From: Terriglobus aquaticus
GTDB lineage: Bacteria > Acidobacteriota > Terriglobia > Terriglobales > Acidobacteriaceae
DNA length: 64,000 bases
Direction of reading: 5' to 3'
Assembly (NCBI RefSeq): GCF_025685415.1
Contig: NZ_JAGSYB010000001.1
Location: 4,030,001-4,094,000 of the forward strand
Part shown: positions 16,680 to 25,777 of the stretch, piece by piece
How positions within the stretch are numbered: the stretch's first letter is position 1
Layout of the letters: each line of letters begins with the position of its first letter
Translations under genes and position numbers: made by a program
Notes under the pieces: generated by a model
Databases searched by the model: none
Told to the model about the DNA's origin: nothing
The model's input: the letters and a program-made list of their open reading frames with translations, nothing else

Positions 16680-19600
16680 TTAGAACTCGAGCCGTAGCGC
16701 GAGCTGGAGCACGCGGTAGGGCTGGGTTCCCGTGGTCGCGGTGATCTGACCAAACTGGCTGCCGTTGTTGATGTCGGCAGTGGCCTGACCGTTGTAGGGA
16801 CCGGCGAAGACCGGGTGGTTGAGCACGTTGAAGGCATCCGCACGGAACTTCAGGTTGACCGAGTCGCGATACAGGGCGAATGACTTGGCGAGACCAGCGT
16901 CGAATTCGAAGGCGCCCGGTCCGCGAAGCAGGTTACGGCTGCCGATATTGAAGCCAATGGGTCCCTGGAAGGCGCCGCTTGCCGCCGTGGGATTCGCGAA
17001 CAGGGTGAGCTGTTTGCGAACCGGGTCCGTGTGCACGCTGCGCCGGATGGCGGCAGTGTCTCCGTTGAAGAGCAGTGGGGCGTTGTTGGAGTAGCTGGCC
17101 ACAAAGGCGTCGCCCACCGGAGTGAAGGCGTAGCCGCTGCGATAGGACGGAATGCCGCTGACATCCCAGCCGCCGATCACCTCATTCAACCAAACCGGTG
17201 CACCACCCGCGAAGCTGCGGCCGCGGCCGAAGGGAAGCTGGTAGGTGAAGTTTGCGTTGAAAAGGTGAGTTACGTCGAAGTCAGAGCTCGCACGGCACAG
17301 ACGTGGGCGCAGAGCATCGCAGATGAGACCCGTTCCACCCAGACCGTTCGAATTGGCGATGAGTGAGACGTTGTCGATGGAGTGCGACCAGGTGTAGTTC
17401 GCGTCGAACTGGATGCCGTGCGACAGGTTCTTCTGCAGCGAGAAGAGAGCGCCGTGGTAGGTGGAGAAGCCACGGTTGGTGTAGTAGTTGTTGGCCGAGT
17501 ACTGCGCACCCATGCCTACGTTCGCCGGCAGGTTTGGTGACAGCGCCTGGATGATGTCGGCGAAGTCGCCAGCAGCGAAGAGGCTGCCGTTGTTGTCGAC
17601 GATCGCGGCTGTCTTGCTGGTGTAGCCTGCCGACGAAACGTTGGTCAGGTTCTCAAACCAGGGCTGCGGCGTGATGGGCTGATTGTTGCGTGCCTGTACT
17701 TCGGCGGCGCCAACTGCCTGCGACATGGCCTGACCGGAGCGCGGGTCGACAAACTCGATCAGCTGATTGGAGTCAGACTGACCGAGAAGGCGGCGACCGA
17801 AGCGCCCAACGTAGGTTCCGCGGAAGATGAAGCCGTGCTCGAAGTTGTGCTCCATCGTGAAGCTGGTGCTGATGCTGTACGGAGTCTTCAGACTGTGGTC
17901 GATGGTGGTGTTGAACGCCTGACCGTTCTGCAGACCGAAGGGACCGGACGCATTGACGAAGGGCTGGAAGCCTGACGCGGGAGTTGCGGGCGGAGTAATG
18001 GTAACGGCCGTACCGTAGCGGGGATCGTTCAGCAGCGCGGCTCGTGGATTGCCCGAAACACCATTCGAGATGGCGAGTGGCTGCTGGAAGAGGTAGGAGT
18101 TCTGATCCTGCTGGTAGAGGACAGCGCTGGCTACCGTGCGATCGAAGACAAGACCAACGCTGCCGCGGAAGACAGTATCGCGGTCGAACGAGGGGTTGTA
18201 GGCAAAGGCAAAGCGCGGGGCGAAGTTCTTCCAGTCGGGCTCGTACAGGTTCGGTCCGTTGTTGGCCTTGCCGCCCAGAACGTAGCTTTGAAGCGGAATG
18301 GCATTGTTTCCCGTCTTGCCGGCGGCCGATGCTGCAACGCGAGCGAAGAAGTAGTCATTGAAGGTCGAGTTGTTGACCGACTCCAGGCCGTTCACTTCAT
18401 ACGGCACGCTGAAGAATTGATAGTTCAGGCCGTAGGTGAGCGTCAGGTCGGACGTAACCTTCCAGGTATCGCCAATGTAGGCCTCGGTCTGGTAGTAGCG
18501 GTAGTTGCGCTGCGAACCGGTTGCGAGCGGAAGCGCTTTACCCGTCTTGTCGTAGTTGATCTGACCGCCGATAGCACCAATGCGGCCCAGCATGGCGGCG
18601 AAGGCGCTGTCGTAGGTAATGGTGCTGGTAGTGCTGCCCGGCAACAGATTTGCCGGGCGCAGGGAAGCGTTCAGGCCGGTATTCTTACCGCCAAGACCGA
18701 GCGTTTCCGTGGCGTAATCCAGCTTGGTGTTGCCGCTGGTCGGGATGTACTTGAACAGGCCGCCGATGTCGATGGTGTGCCGGCCGATGCTCCAGTTGAA
18801 ATCGTCGGTGAACTGAAGGATCGGGACACGACGAGCCTGCGCATTGCTGGGCGTGTTGTACGGGATGTCGAAGAGATTTGTCGTTCCGGTGTTGAACGTG
18901 AGGGGATTGGTGGGCGGGTTGTAGCCGTTGAAGGTGATGGGGAAGGCAACATCCTGCACGACGCGGCCGATGGTGAACTGGTTGAACTTGTTCGCGCCGA
19001 TCTGCCAGTCGAAGCCCGTGGACCAGCGATAGCTGCGATCGCTGTAGGGCTGAACGAGGACGGGGAGGGTTGGAAACTCCTGCTGGGTGTTGACCGAATC
19101 TGCGCGCGTAAGATTGGCGACGCCGCGCAGCTTGATTCTGGAGGTGAGGGTGTAATCCAGGCGGCCCACGTATTGCGAGAAATTATTTATGTTACGGGCA
19201 TTGAAGCGGAAGTAGCCGCTGTTGACGCCGTCGCCACCGGTGAGATCGTTGGCTCGGGGGTAGGCGCTGTTTAGCAAAGTCAGCAGCGCCTGGTTCACGC
19301 CAGCGTTAGCAGGATCTGCAGCCTTGACTTGTGCCGGAGTGAGCTGGCTGATGCAGGCAGGTGTTGTATTTTGCCGGCTGGAGCGGCTGCAACCCGGACC
19401 GTTGTTGATGTACGAGACGTTGCCGGCGCGGAAGGAATCCAGGGGAACGGTGCGTGCGACCGGATTGCTGGAGGACTGACGGAAGTAGTTGGCGTTGAAG
19501 AAGAAGAAGAGACGGTCGTGCAGGATAGGGCCGCCAACGCTGCCGCCAAACTGGTTGCGGATGAGCTGGGGCCGCGCGACGCCCGCGAACTTGTTGAACC

Positions 19601-20405
19601 AGTCGTTTGCTACCGTGGTGCGGTCGCGGTGGTACTCGTACAGACTTCCGTGGAAGGAATTGGTGCCGCTACGAGTGATGAGATTGAACTGTCCGCCGCT
19701 GCCGGGACCGCTATTCACCTGAAAGCCGCCCACGGTGCCGCGGAACTCCTGCACAGAATCCACTGGGGCGCCGCCCACGATGGAGAAGCCAGCATTGCGG
19801 TTCTGGGTGGTGCCGCCACCGGTCGCGAAGTCGTTCACGTCGAGGCCGTCGACGCTGACGTAGTTCTGGTCCGTGCGGGCGCCGGTGGTGGATCCGGTCG
19901 TCGTCACGCCGGGCTGCAGGGTGAACAGGCGAGCGGGTGTGGAGCGGTCCTGAATCGGAAGGTCGTTCAGCTTCTGAACCTGGTAGTTAATGCCGACCGA
20001 ACCGTCTTCGGTGTTGATTGTCGAGCTGGTGCCCGATGCCTGCACGTCTACCTGGACATCGCTGCCTACATTGAGCGTGGCGTTCTGGGTCCGGACGTTC
20101 GCGATGTTGAGGTACAGTCCCTTGACAGACAATGGCGCAAAGCCAGGGTGCGAGACGTTGAGGACGTAGTTCGGTCCGGGTGGCACCTCGCTGAAGCGAT
20201 AGGAGCCGGCGGAGTTCGTCGTCGCTTTGAAGGAAACGTTGGTTGTGGGATTCGTGAGTTCAACGAGTGCGTCGGGTACGACTGCACCTGTCGCATCTGT
20301 CACAACGCCGGTCATGGTTGCAGTCGTGGTCTGGGCAAAGCCAGTGTTAACCAGAGCAACCACGGCAGCCAAAGGCAGCAGCGTTCGCAGCGAACGAGAG
20401 TACAT
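16680..20405 (-). CDS. TonB-dependent receptor, Oar-like, with carboxypeptidase-regulatory domain
   Basis: 1241 residues. Signal peptide MYSRSLRTLLPLAAVVALVNTGFAQ. A CarboxypepD_reg (transthyretin-like) domain covers about residues 28-115 (GVVTDATGAVVPDALVEL, FSEVPPGPNYVLNV). A plug-like part follows at about 135-250 (LNDLPIQDRS, VDGLDVNDF) and then a very long beta-barrel ending in Phe (VLQLALRLEF), the outer-membrane insertion signal. This architecture is greatly expanded in Acidobacteria and is linked to uptake of large or polymeric substrates; the ligand is unknown. A CAGGAG ribosome binding site precedes the ATG. It stands alone, with no SusD-like partner. Confidence 0.93.
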   Translation of the reverse strand: MYSRSLRTLLPLAAVVALVNTGFAQTTTATMTGVVTDATGAVVPDALVELTNPTTNVSFKATTNSAGSYRFSEVPPGPNYVLNVSHPGFAPLSVKGLYLNIANVRTQNATLNVGSDVQVDVQASGTSSTINTEDGSVGINYQVQKLNDLPIQDRSTPARLFTLQPGVTTTGSTTGARTDQNYVSVDGLDVNDFATGGGTTQNRNAGFSIVGGAPVDSVQEFRGTVGGFQVNSGPGSGGQFNLITRSGTNSFHGSLYEYHRDRTTVANDWFNKFAGVARPQLIRNQFGGSVGGPILHDRLFFFFNANYFRQSSSNPVARTVPLDSFRAGNVSYINNGPGCSRSSRQNTTPACISQLTPAQVKAADPANAGVNQALLTLLNSAYPRANDLTGGDGVNSGYFRFNARNINNFSQYVGRLDYTLTSRIKLRGVANLTRADSVNTQQEFPTLPVLVQPYSDRSYRWSTGFDWQIGANKFNQFTIGRVVQDVAFPITFNGYNPPTNPLTFNTGTTNLFDIPYNTPSNAQARRVPILQFTDDFNWSIGRHTIDIGGLFKYIPTSGNTKLDYATETLGLGGKNTGLNASLRPANLLPGSTTSTITYDSAFAAMLGRIGAIGGQINYDKTGKALPLATGSQRNYRYYQTEAYIGDTWKVTSDLTLTYGLNYQFFSVPYEVNGLESVNNSTFNDYFFARVAASAAGKTGNNAIPLQSYVLGGKANNGPNLYEPDWKNFAPRFAFAYNPSFDRDTVFRGSVGLVFDRTVASAVLYQQDQNSYLFQQPLAISNGVSGNPRAALLNDPRYGTAVTITPPATPASGFQPFVNASGPFGLQNGQAFNTTIDHSLKTPYSISTSFTMEHNFEHGFIFRGTYVGRFGRRLLGQSDSNQLIEFVDPRSGQAMSQAVGAAEVQARNNQPITPQPWFENLTNVSSAGYTSKTAAIVDNNGSLFAAGDFADIIQALSPNLPANVGMGAQYSANNYYTNRGFSTYHGALFSLQKNLSHGIQFDANYTWSHSIDNVSLIANSNGLGGTGLICDALRPRLCRASSDFDVTHLFNANFTYQLPFGRGRSFAGGAPVWLNEVIGGWDVSGIPSYRSGYAFTPVGDAFVASYSNNAPLLFNGDTAAIRRSVHTDPVRKQLTLFANPTAASGAFQGPIGFNIGSRNLLRGPGAFEFDAGLAKSFALYRDSVNLKFRADAFNVLNHPVFAGPYNGQATADINNGSQFGQITATTGTQPYRVLQLALRLEF

Positions 20406-20482
20406 GCTTCATCTCCTGATTTTGCAGAGAAGTGAGGAAAGGGTGGGAGGAGGGTACATATCACCTCTTCCGGCGCCAAAGA

Positions 20483-20510
20483 CAAATATCGTGAGTACTG
20501 CAATTCGCAA
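20483..20510 (-). promoter_or_regulatory. possible sigma-70 promoter of the TonB receptor
   Basis: On the minus strand TTGCGA (20505-20510) and TATTTG (20483-20488) are 16 bases apart, in the AT-richer part of the 226-base gap before the receptor gene. A small hairpin at 20568-20585 lies further upstream. Both boxes are imperfect. Confidence 0.3.
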
Positions 20511-20631
20511 GCCATTTGATTTGGCTGACGATGGCGCGGTGCGATGCGTTTAGACGTGTAGTCTTTACGATTTCTTCTGAAATCGGAATACCGATACGAG
20601 ATTTGGAAGACCTGACAGGGTGAAACGCGGG

Positions 20632-21630
20632 TTACTGCTGGGCTTGTTGCATTTGCTGCATGTAGCGGGCGTGGGTGACGGCGGGTGGGGGCGGGGCGGG
20701 AGGTTGCTGGGCCTTCTCGACGAGCTTGGACCAGTCCTCGGGCACGGGGAGTTCCTGGTCCGGGAGGGCTGAGCCTTCGCTGGGCTGGACGCGGACGGCG
20801 ACGGTGAGGTCGGTGCTGGCGCGGCCACGGAAGATGCCGTGGGTCGGCGGGACATCGGAGTAGTCGCGGCCCACGGCGGTGCGGATGTGGCGATTACCCG
20901 CGATGAGCAGGTTGGTGGGATCGAAGCCGATCCAGCCGAGCTGCGGTATCAGAGCTTCGATCCACGCGTGGGTTGCGGTGGAGACGCTGCGGTCGTTGTT
21001 GGATGTGTTGTGGTGCAAATAGCCGGACACATAACGGCACGGAATCTTCAGCCGCGCGCGCACGAGGGCGAGCATCACATGTGCGAAGTCCTGGCAGACG
21101 CCGGTGCGCTGCTCGAGCGCGACGTCAATGAGTGAGTCGGCGGAAGTGGAGCGCGGAACGTAATCGAACCAGCGATACAGGCGCTCGTTCAATTCGTGCA
21201 AAACCATAAGCGGGTCGTCACGGCGGCGGACGTCTAGCTCATCCGCGAGCGCGAGCAGGCGTGGCGTGGGCTCGGTGAACTCGCTGGGAAAAAGGAATTC
21301 CCAGAAGTCGCCCTCGTGCACCATGCTGTCGAGCTCGGTCCATGCGTCGGGTGCGAGAAAGGCTGGAACAGGAATGGGATCTTCCATCTCGACCAGGCTT
21401 TCCGCCACGATGACGAGTTGTTCGTGCTGGCCGGGGATGTCGAAGTGGTGCACGTGATTGCTGAGGTGATCACGGTAGCTGAACACGCGGCAGCGCGGCG
21501 AGACGGAGAGCTGGAAGTTGAGGCAGCGCTGGAACTCGTCGGAGCGCGGGTGCATGCGCGTTTCCATGATGGATTCGCTGATCTCGTTCGAGTAGACGAA
21601 TTTGGTGAGGTGGCGAACGGTGTAGTACAT
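20632..21630 (-). CDS. transglutaminase-family protein (cysteine peptidase-like)
   Basis: 332 residues. An N-terminal beta domain (MYYTVRHLTKFVYS...) is followed by the transglutaminase core with the catalytic triad in order: C179 (RTGVCQDFAHV), H221 (THAWIE) and D237 (IGFDPTN). The C-terminal 50 residues are Pro/Gln-rich. These proteins regularly occur with a circularly permuted ATP-grasp protein and an alpha-E protein, as here, in a conserved but poorly understood peptide-ligation or amide-cleavage system. No signal peptide, so cytoplasmic. It is the last gene of the operon that starts at 24695. Confidence 0.92.
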   Translation of the reverse strand: MYYTVRHLTKFVYSNEISESIMETRMHPRSDEFQRCLNFQLSVSPRCRVFSYRDHLSNHVHHFDIPGQHEQLVIVAESLVEMEDPIPVPAFLAPDAWTELDSMVHEGDFWEFLFPSEFTEPTPRLLALADELDVRRRDDPLMVLHELNERLYRWFDYVPRSTSADSLIDVALEQRTGVCQDFAHVMLALVRARLKIPCRYVSGYLHHNTSNNDRSVSTATHAWIEALIPQLGWIGFDPTNLLIAGNRHIRTAVGRDYSDVPPTHGIFRGRASTDLTVAVRVQPSEGSALPDQELPVPEDWSKLVEKAQQPPAPPPPAVTHARYMQQMQQAQQ

Positions 21631-21673
21631 CGGCCTCCGGCGTCGGGAGTGCGAAGAGCTTTGGCGGGAGCAG

Positions 21674-21704
21674 AAGCAGGTCCTTCGCTTCGCTCAGGAT
21701 GACA
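21674..21704 (+). repeat. dispersed intergenic repeat, copy 2
   Basis: 31 bases, 28 identical to 3447-3477. It lies in the 108-base gap between the alpha-E gene and the transglutaminase gene, within an operon. Confidence 0.6.
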
Positions 21705-21738
21705 GAGGCGCACTGGACAGTGCTCAGATGCGGGCTTG

Positions 21739-22728
21739 CTAGCCGGCGAGCGCCGCTTGGATCGAGTAGTCGATGTAGAGCTCGTAAATAGCGCGGTGGA
21801 TCTCAGAGCACTGGCGCTGGATCCCGTGGAGGTACTCGACGACGCCGGTCTCCATGATTTCCTCGACCGACGAATAGCTGAGGGTGGCCCGCAAGCGGCC
21901 AGAGAGGCGGCTGAGCTTTTCAGAACGCGAACCGCCGCCGCTGATGTCCTCAATGGCGCGCAAGGCGTGAGCCATGGCGTCGATGGAGAAGCGCAGCGAA
22001 TGAGGGAAGTCGGCGTCGAGCAGGAGGAACTCGAGGATCCAGGCGGGGGTGAGGTCGGCGGTGTAGACCTTGCAGTAGGCCTCAAAGGCCGTGGCAGAGC
22101 GGAGCAGGCCCATCCACTCGAGGAACTCGTTACCGTCGCGGTGTTGCTCGTGCTGGCGCCAGAGTTCGTCCTGGTAGGCCTCCAGCAGCATGGCGCTGGC
22201 GGAGGCGCGTTCCATGTAGCGGCCCACCTGGATGAACTGCCAGCCTTCGCCGTGACTCATGGTGGAGTCGGTGACGCCCTGGAACTGGTGGACGGCTTCC
22301 ATGACCTGGGCGAGGAACTCGGTGGGAGCCTCGTGGGTGCGCAGCAACGCTTCGGCATGCATGTCGGACTGCATCTCTGGCCGTGTAACCTGGAGATACA
22401 GCGAGTTCAGGCGGTGCCACATCTCGGTGGAGATCTGTTCGCGGACGTGCCGGGCGTTTTCGCGGGCGGCGACGATGCACCCGAGGACGCTGGCGTGGGT
22501 CGCGGAGTCGAAGGTGAGCCGGTGGGTGAGCGCGAAGGCGTCGCCCTGCCAGGGCGTCTCGCGTGCGGCACCAAGGGCCTGCAGGACGCGTACCCAGCGG
22601 CGGTCGGCGCTGTTGGCCGACTCATCGGTCATTAGGTTCAGGTTCACGTCGAGCAGGCGGGTGGTGTGCTCGGCGCGCTCCAGGTAGCGGCTCATCCAGT
22701 AGAGGCTGTCGGCAACGCGGGATAGCAT
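21739..22728 (-). CDS. alpha-E domain protein (DUF403)
   Basis: 329 residues, all-helical. The start MLSRVADSLYWMSRYLERAEHTTRLLDVN is the hallmark of the alpha-E family. No catalytic residues are known for it. It is consistently encoded between the permuted ATP-grasp protein and the transglutaminase and may be a structural or substrate-handling partner. It lies 18 bases downstream of the small DUF2283 gene and about 110 bases upstream of the transglutaminase gene. Confidence 0.93.
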   Translation of the reverse strand: MLSRVADSLYWMSRYLERAEHTTRLLDVNLNLMTDESANSADRRWVRVLQALGAARETPWQGDAFALTHRLTFDSATHASVLGCIVAARENARHVREQISTEMWHRLNSLYLQVTRPEMQSDMHAEALLRTHEAPTEFLAQVMEAVHQFQGVTDSTMSHGEGWQFIQVGRYMERASASAMLLEAYQDELWRQHEQHRDGNEFLEWMGLLRSATAFEAYCKVYTADLTPAWILEFLLLDADFPHSLRFSIDAMAHALRAIEDISGGGSRSEKLSRLSGRLRATLSYSSVEEIMETGVVEYLHGIQRQCSEIHRAIYELYIDYSIQAALAG

Positions 22729-22746
22729 GCGGGAACTCCGGGCAGT

Positions 22747-22956
22747 TTAGGAGGCGATGGGGAGTGGCAAATGCGAAGTCTCGATGCGGCTCAGGTCAAG
22801 GTGCTGCGATGCGTGCTGAATATCGAGACCGACTATACGACCGCGCTCGTCATAGTCGACCACGACCCCGTCAGAGACTTCGCGAGAGTCTGCACTGACA
22901 GCTTCGGCCAAATCGATATACAGCGAATCGGTATCTTCGTAGTAGTGGAGTTTCAT
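22747..22956 (-). CDS. DUF2283 family small protein
   Basis: 69 residues. It has the DUF2283 pattern: MKLHYYEDTDSLYIDL, then a short acidic loop, GVVVDYDERGRIVGLDIQHAS and a hydrophobic end. The family is widespread and uncharacterised, and often lies beside another small gene like a toxin-antitoxin partner. Its ATG overlaps the stop of the upstream 90-residue gene (ATGA at 22953-22956). The pair sits inside the ATP-grasp / alpha-E / transglutaminase operon, which is unexpected. Confidence 0.88.
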   Translation of the reverse strand: MKLHYYEDTDSLYIDLAEAVSADSREVSDGVVVDYDERGRIVGLDIQHASQHLDLSRIETSHLPLPIAS

Positions 22957-23225
22957 GCTGTTCTCCTCGGCTCCGCACCATCTGGGAAGGCGTTGTGCAA
23001 TGTGCGCTCGTCTTCCAGAGTAACAACGCGGAGTGCTTTGCCTGCCAGCTCAGGGACGTATCCGAAGAATCGGATCCTGCCGTCTTCCTGCACCTCTCGA
23101 CGGTATGGGTTATGAATCACCTGCAAGCACCAGCCGATCTGAAGGTATGGCCGCTTGCGCAGAACCTGCTCGCGGAAGTAGGCCGTCATCGGAACTTCTG
23201 CAAACGAGAGGGGCGTTTCGGACAT
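22953..23225 (-). CDS. small protein paired with DUF2283, possible toxin-antitoxin-like partner
   Basis: 90 residues; the second Met at residue 13 (start 23189) may be the real one, since MTAYFREQVLRKRPYLQIGWC looks like a natural beginning. The compact alpha/beta pattern (RREVQEDGRIRFFGYVPEL, LRVVTLEDERTLHNAFPD) resembles small single-domain proteins that I recall next to DUF2283 genes in other bacteria. I cannot name the family with certainty. The stop overlaps the DUF2283 start, and the gene begins nine bases after the ATP-grasp stop. A toxin role is speculation from size and pairing. Confidence 0.75.
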   Translation of the reverse strand: MSETPLSFAEVPMTAYFREQVLRKRPYLQIGWCLQVIHNPYRREVQEDGRIRFFGYVPELAGKALRVVTLEDERTLHNAFPDGAEPRRTA

Positions 23226-23234
23226 GTCCTATCT

Positions 23235-24695
23235 CTAGTCGTTGAGAACCCAGGTGTCTTTGCTGCCGCCGCCTTGGGAGCTGTTGACCACGAGGGAGCC
23301 CTCGTTGAGGGCGACACGGGTGAGGCCGCCGGGGACGATGCTGACCTTGTCTGAGCCGTAGAGCACGTAGGGGCGCAGGTCGACGTGGCGCGCCTGGAAG
23401 CCGTCGTTGATGAGGCAGGGCGCGCGGCTGAAGGTGATGGTGGGCTGCGCGATGTAGTTGCGCGGGTCAGCCTGGATCTTTTCGGCGAAGTCCGCGCGCT
23501 GGGCGGCGCTGCTTTGCGGTCCGATGAGCATGCCGTAGCCGCCGGATTCACCCACGGCTTTGACGACCATCTTTTCGAGATTTTCGAGGACGTACTTTCG
23601 CTCTTTCTCCTCGCTCATCAGGTAGGTCTTCACGTTGTTCAGGATCGGATCTTCGTCCAGGTAGTACTTGATGATAGAGGGCACGAACGCGTAGATGGCC
23701 TTGTCGTCGGCCACACCGGTGCCAAAGGCGTTGGCGAGCGTGACGTTGCCGGCGCGGTAGGCGTTGAACAGGCCGGCGACGCCAAGCATGCTGTCGGGGC
23801 GGAAGGTGAGCGGGTCGATGAAGTCGTCATCGACGCGGCGATAGATCACGTCCACCTGGCGCAGACCGCTGGTCGTGCGCATGTAGACGATGTTGTCGTG
23901 CGTGGAGAGATCGCGGCCTTCCACCAACTCAATGCCCATCTGGCGCGCGAGGTAGGCGTGCTCGTAATAGGCGGAGTTGAAAACGCCGGGTGAGAGAAGG
24001 ACGATGTTGGGTTCGGGCCGGCCTTCGGGAGCGAGCGAGCGCAGTGTGCCCAGCAGCAATTGCGTGTACTGCTCGATGGGGCGCGGGTTGTAGCGGCTGA
24101 ACAGATGCGGGAAGGTGCGCTTCATCACGCGGCGGTTGGTCAGCATATAGCTGACGCCGGAGGGGACGCGGAGATTGTCTTCGAGCACAACAAACTCGCC
24201 GTTTTCGAGCCGGATCAGATCGGTGCCCACGACCGCGATGTACACGTTGCGCGGCACGTTGAGGCCGATCATGTGGCGGCGGAACTGCTTGCAGGAGTAG
24301 ACGATCTCGCGCGGAACGATGCCGTCCTTGAGGATGCGGCCTTCGTTGTAGATGTCTTTCAGGAAGAGATTGAGCGCGGTGATGCGCTGCCGCAAACCCT
24401 GTTCCACGCGGTCCCACTCGCGCGCGGTGATCAGGCGGGGCAGCAGGTCATAGGGGAAGATGCGCTCCGTGCCCTCGTTGCGGCCGTAGACCGTGAAGGT
24501 GATGCCCTGGTTCAGGAACGAGAGGTCGGCGGCGTGCTTCTTGCGCTGGAGCTCTTCGGTCGGAAGATTGCGAAAGTGCTCCATGAGCGGCTGGTAGTGA
24601 GCATGGAGGTCGCCGGGACCGGCGAACATCTCGTCGTAGGCATGGTCGAGTTGATAGTGGTCCAGACCGGGGCGAACGGCGTTTTCCGTGGGCAT
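23235..24695 (-). CDS. circularly permuted type 2 ATP-grasp protein (DUF404/DUF407)
   Basis: 486 residues. Family landmarks: [18 protein letters not shown] at the start, [40 protein letters not shown] (ATP-grasp acid residues), [16 protein letters not shown] and [11 protein letters not shown]. It is predicted to form an amide bond using ATP, with an unknown product. It heads the operon with the DUF2283 pair, alpha-E and transglutaminase genes. ATG 24695 is preferred to an upstream extension: the family starts near here, the added sequence would be Arg/Pro-rich, and a TATACT box lies exactly ten bases upstream. Confidence 0.92.
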   Translation of the reverse strand: MPTENAVRPGLDHYQLDHAYDEMFAGPGDLHAHYQPLMEHFRNLPTEELQRKKHAADLSFLNQGITFTVYGRNEGTERIFPYDLLPRLITAREWDRVEQGLRQRITALNLFLKDIYNEGRILKDGIVPREIVYSCKQFRRHMIGLNVPRNVYIAVVGTDLIRLENGEFVVLEDNLRVPSGVSYMLTNRRVMKRTFPHLFSRYNPRPIEQYTQLLLGTLRSLAPEGRPEPNIVLLSPGVFNSAYYEHAYLARQMGIELVEGRDLSTHDNIVYMRTTSGLRQVDVIYRRVDDDFIDPLTFRPDSMLGVAGLFNAYRAGNVTLANAFGTGVADDKAIYAFVPSIIKYYLDEDPILNNVKTYLMSEEKERKYVLENLEKMVVKAVGESGGYGMLIGPQSSAAQRADFAEKIQADPRNYIAQPTITFSRAPCLINDGFQARHVDLRPYVLYGSDKVSIVPGGLTRVALNEGSLVVNSSQGGGSKDTWVLND

Positions 24696-24705
24696 GGTTC
24701 GGGAC

Positions 24706-24711
24706 AGTATA
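24706..24711 (-). promoter_or_regulatory. -10 box of the ATP-grasp operon (leaderless arrangement)
   Basis: TATACT on the minus strand followed by GTCC, ten bases before the ATG. serA has the same TATACTGTCC and the same spacing. Confidence 0.5.
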
Positions 24712-24778
24712 CGGTTCGCGGCCCGAACAGCCGCTCCTGGGCAGGTTGAAGACCCGGCGAGGCGACGCGGAGGTGCCG

Positions 24779-25777
24779 TTAGCGGAAGAGCATCACGGCG
24801 AGCCAGTGCGGCTCGGACGAAGCCTGCGGCAGGCCGGGCACCGCTTGCGCGGCGCCGCGGCGCTTGCTGTCGGGCACCACGGTCAGGGTCTGCTCGTGGT
24901 GCTCGCGCATGACGACAACGCTGACGGGGTGTCCCTTGCTGTCGTGGAGGGCGCGGTTCCAATCGCTGCGGGTCGCCATGACGGCACCATTGACGCGCAG
25001 AACGACGTCTCCGGCGTGCATGCCTGCGGCGGCGGCGGGACTGTTGCCATCGATGCTGTGGATCAGCAGGCCGGTGCGGCCGTTGAGGCCGAAGTATTCG
25101 GCAAGCTGAGGACCGATCTCATCCACCGTGGCGCCGGTATAGCTGGGAAACACAGGCAGGAGGTGCCCCGGCATAAAACTGCCGAAGTAGCGCGACGTCT
25201 TGCCGGCGGCAGGGGCGGGCGGCGGTGGCGCGAGGAGCGGCTCGTCCACGGCAGCGTCGACCGGATCGGCGGGGGCGGGGACCACGTAGTGTTGCTGCCA
25301 GGCGCGCCGGCCGATGTCGTCGCGATTGGCCATAGTGGCGCTCAGGGTTTGCACGCTGCCGTCACGGCTAACGCCTATCTGGACGGTGCGGCCGGGCTGC
25401 ATCTCGCGCAACACGTGGCGGAGCTGCTCCTCGGTATCGACCGGCGCGCCGTTTACGGTTTGCACCACGTCGTGCTCACGGATGCCCGCCTTCCATGCTG
25501 GCCCATCGTGATCGACCATGATCACGACGACGCCGCGGGTCTCGCGCAGGTGCAGGTCGCGTACGGCGACATCGCCGACCGTTCGGATGTCGACGCCAAG
25601 ATAACCCTGTCCCTGGGCCGTGTGCGCGCCGCCGCCCGAGTGCGCGGCGACGGCGGGCAGCAGAGGGCCGAGACCCTCAAACGGCAGCGCGTGAGCACGA
25701 GTTACGCCGAGGGTGAGCAGAGAGGCAGACAGAAACGAGAGACGCAGCCAGAACGGAGCAGCGCTACTGGATGCCAT
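24779..25777 (-). CDS. secreted or membrane-anchored protein with two PDZ domains
   Basis: 332 residues. A signal sequence or anchor ([23 protein letters not shown], about 8-30) is followed by PDZ 1 at about 55-140 ([35 protein letters not shown]) and PDZ 2 at about 205-290 ([34 protein letters not shown]). No protease triad is present, unlike DegP/HtrA. The start at 25777 overlaps the end of the HEAT/anti-sigma gene by 14 bases, so the two are cotranscribed with the ECF sigma gene. Such a PDZ protein could sense misfolded envelope proteins for the sigma module; this is inference. Confidence 0.85.
   Translation of the reverse strand: MASSSAAPFWLRLSFLSASLLTLGVTRAHALPFEGLGPLLPAVAAHSGGGAHTAQGQGYLGVDIRTVGDVAVRDLHLRETRGVVVIMVDHDGPAWKAGIREHDVVQTVNGAPVDTEEQLRHVLREMQPGRTVQIGVSRDGSVQTLSATMANRDDIGRRAWQQHYVVPAPADPVDAAVDEPLLAPPPPAPAAGKTSRYFGSFMPGHLLPVFPSYTGATVDEIGPQLAEYFGLNGRTGLLIHSIDGNSPAAAAGMHAGDVVLRVNGAVMATRSDWNRALHDSKGHPVSVVVMREHHEQTLTVVPDSKRRGAAQAVPGLPQASSEPHWLAVMLFR

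Noticed and set aside
24696-24962. N-terminal extension of the ATP-grasp protein
   Set aside because: The added 89 residues are Arg/Pro/Ala-rich without family match and would cross the TATACT promoter box.
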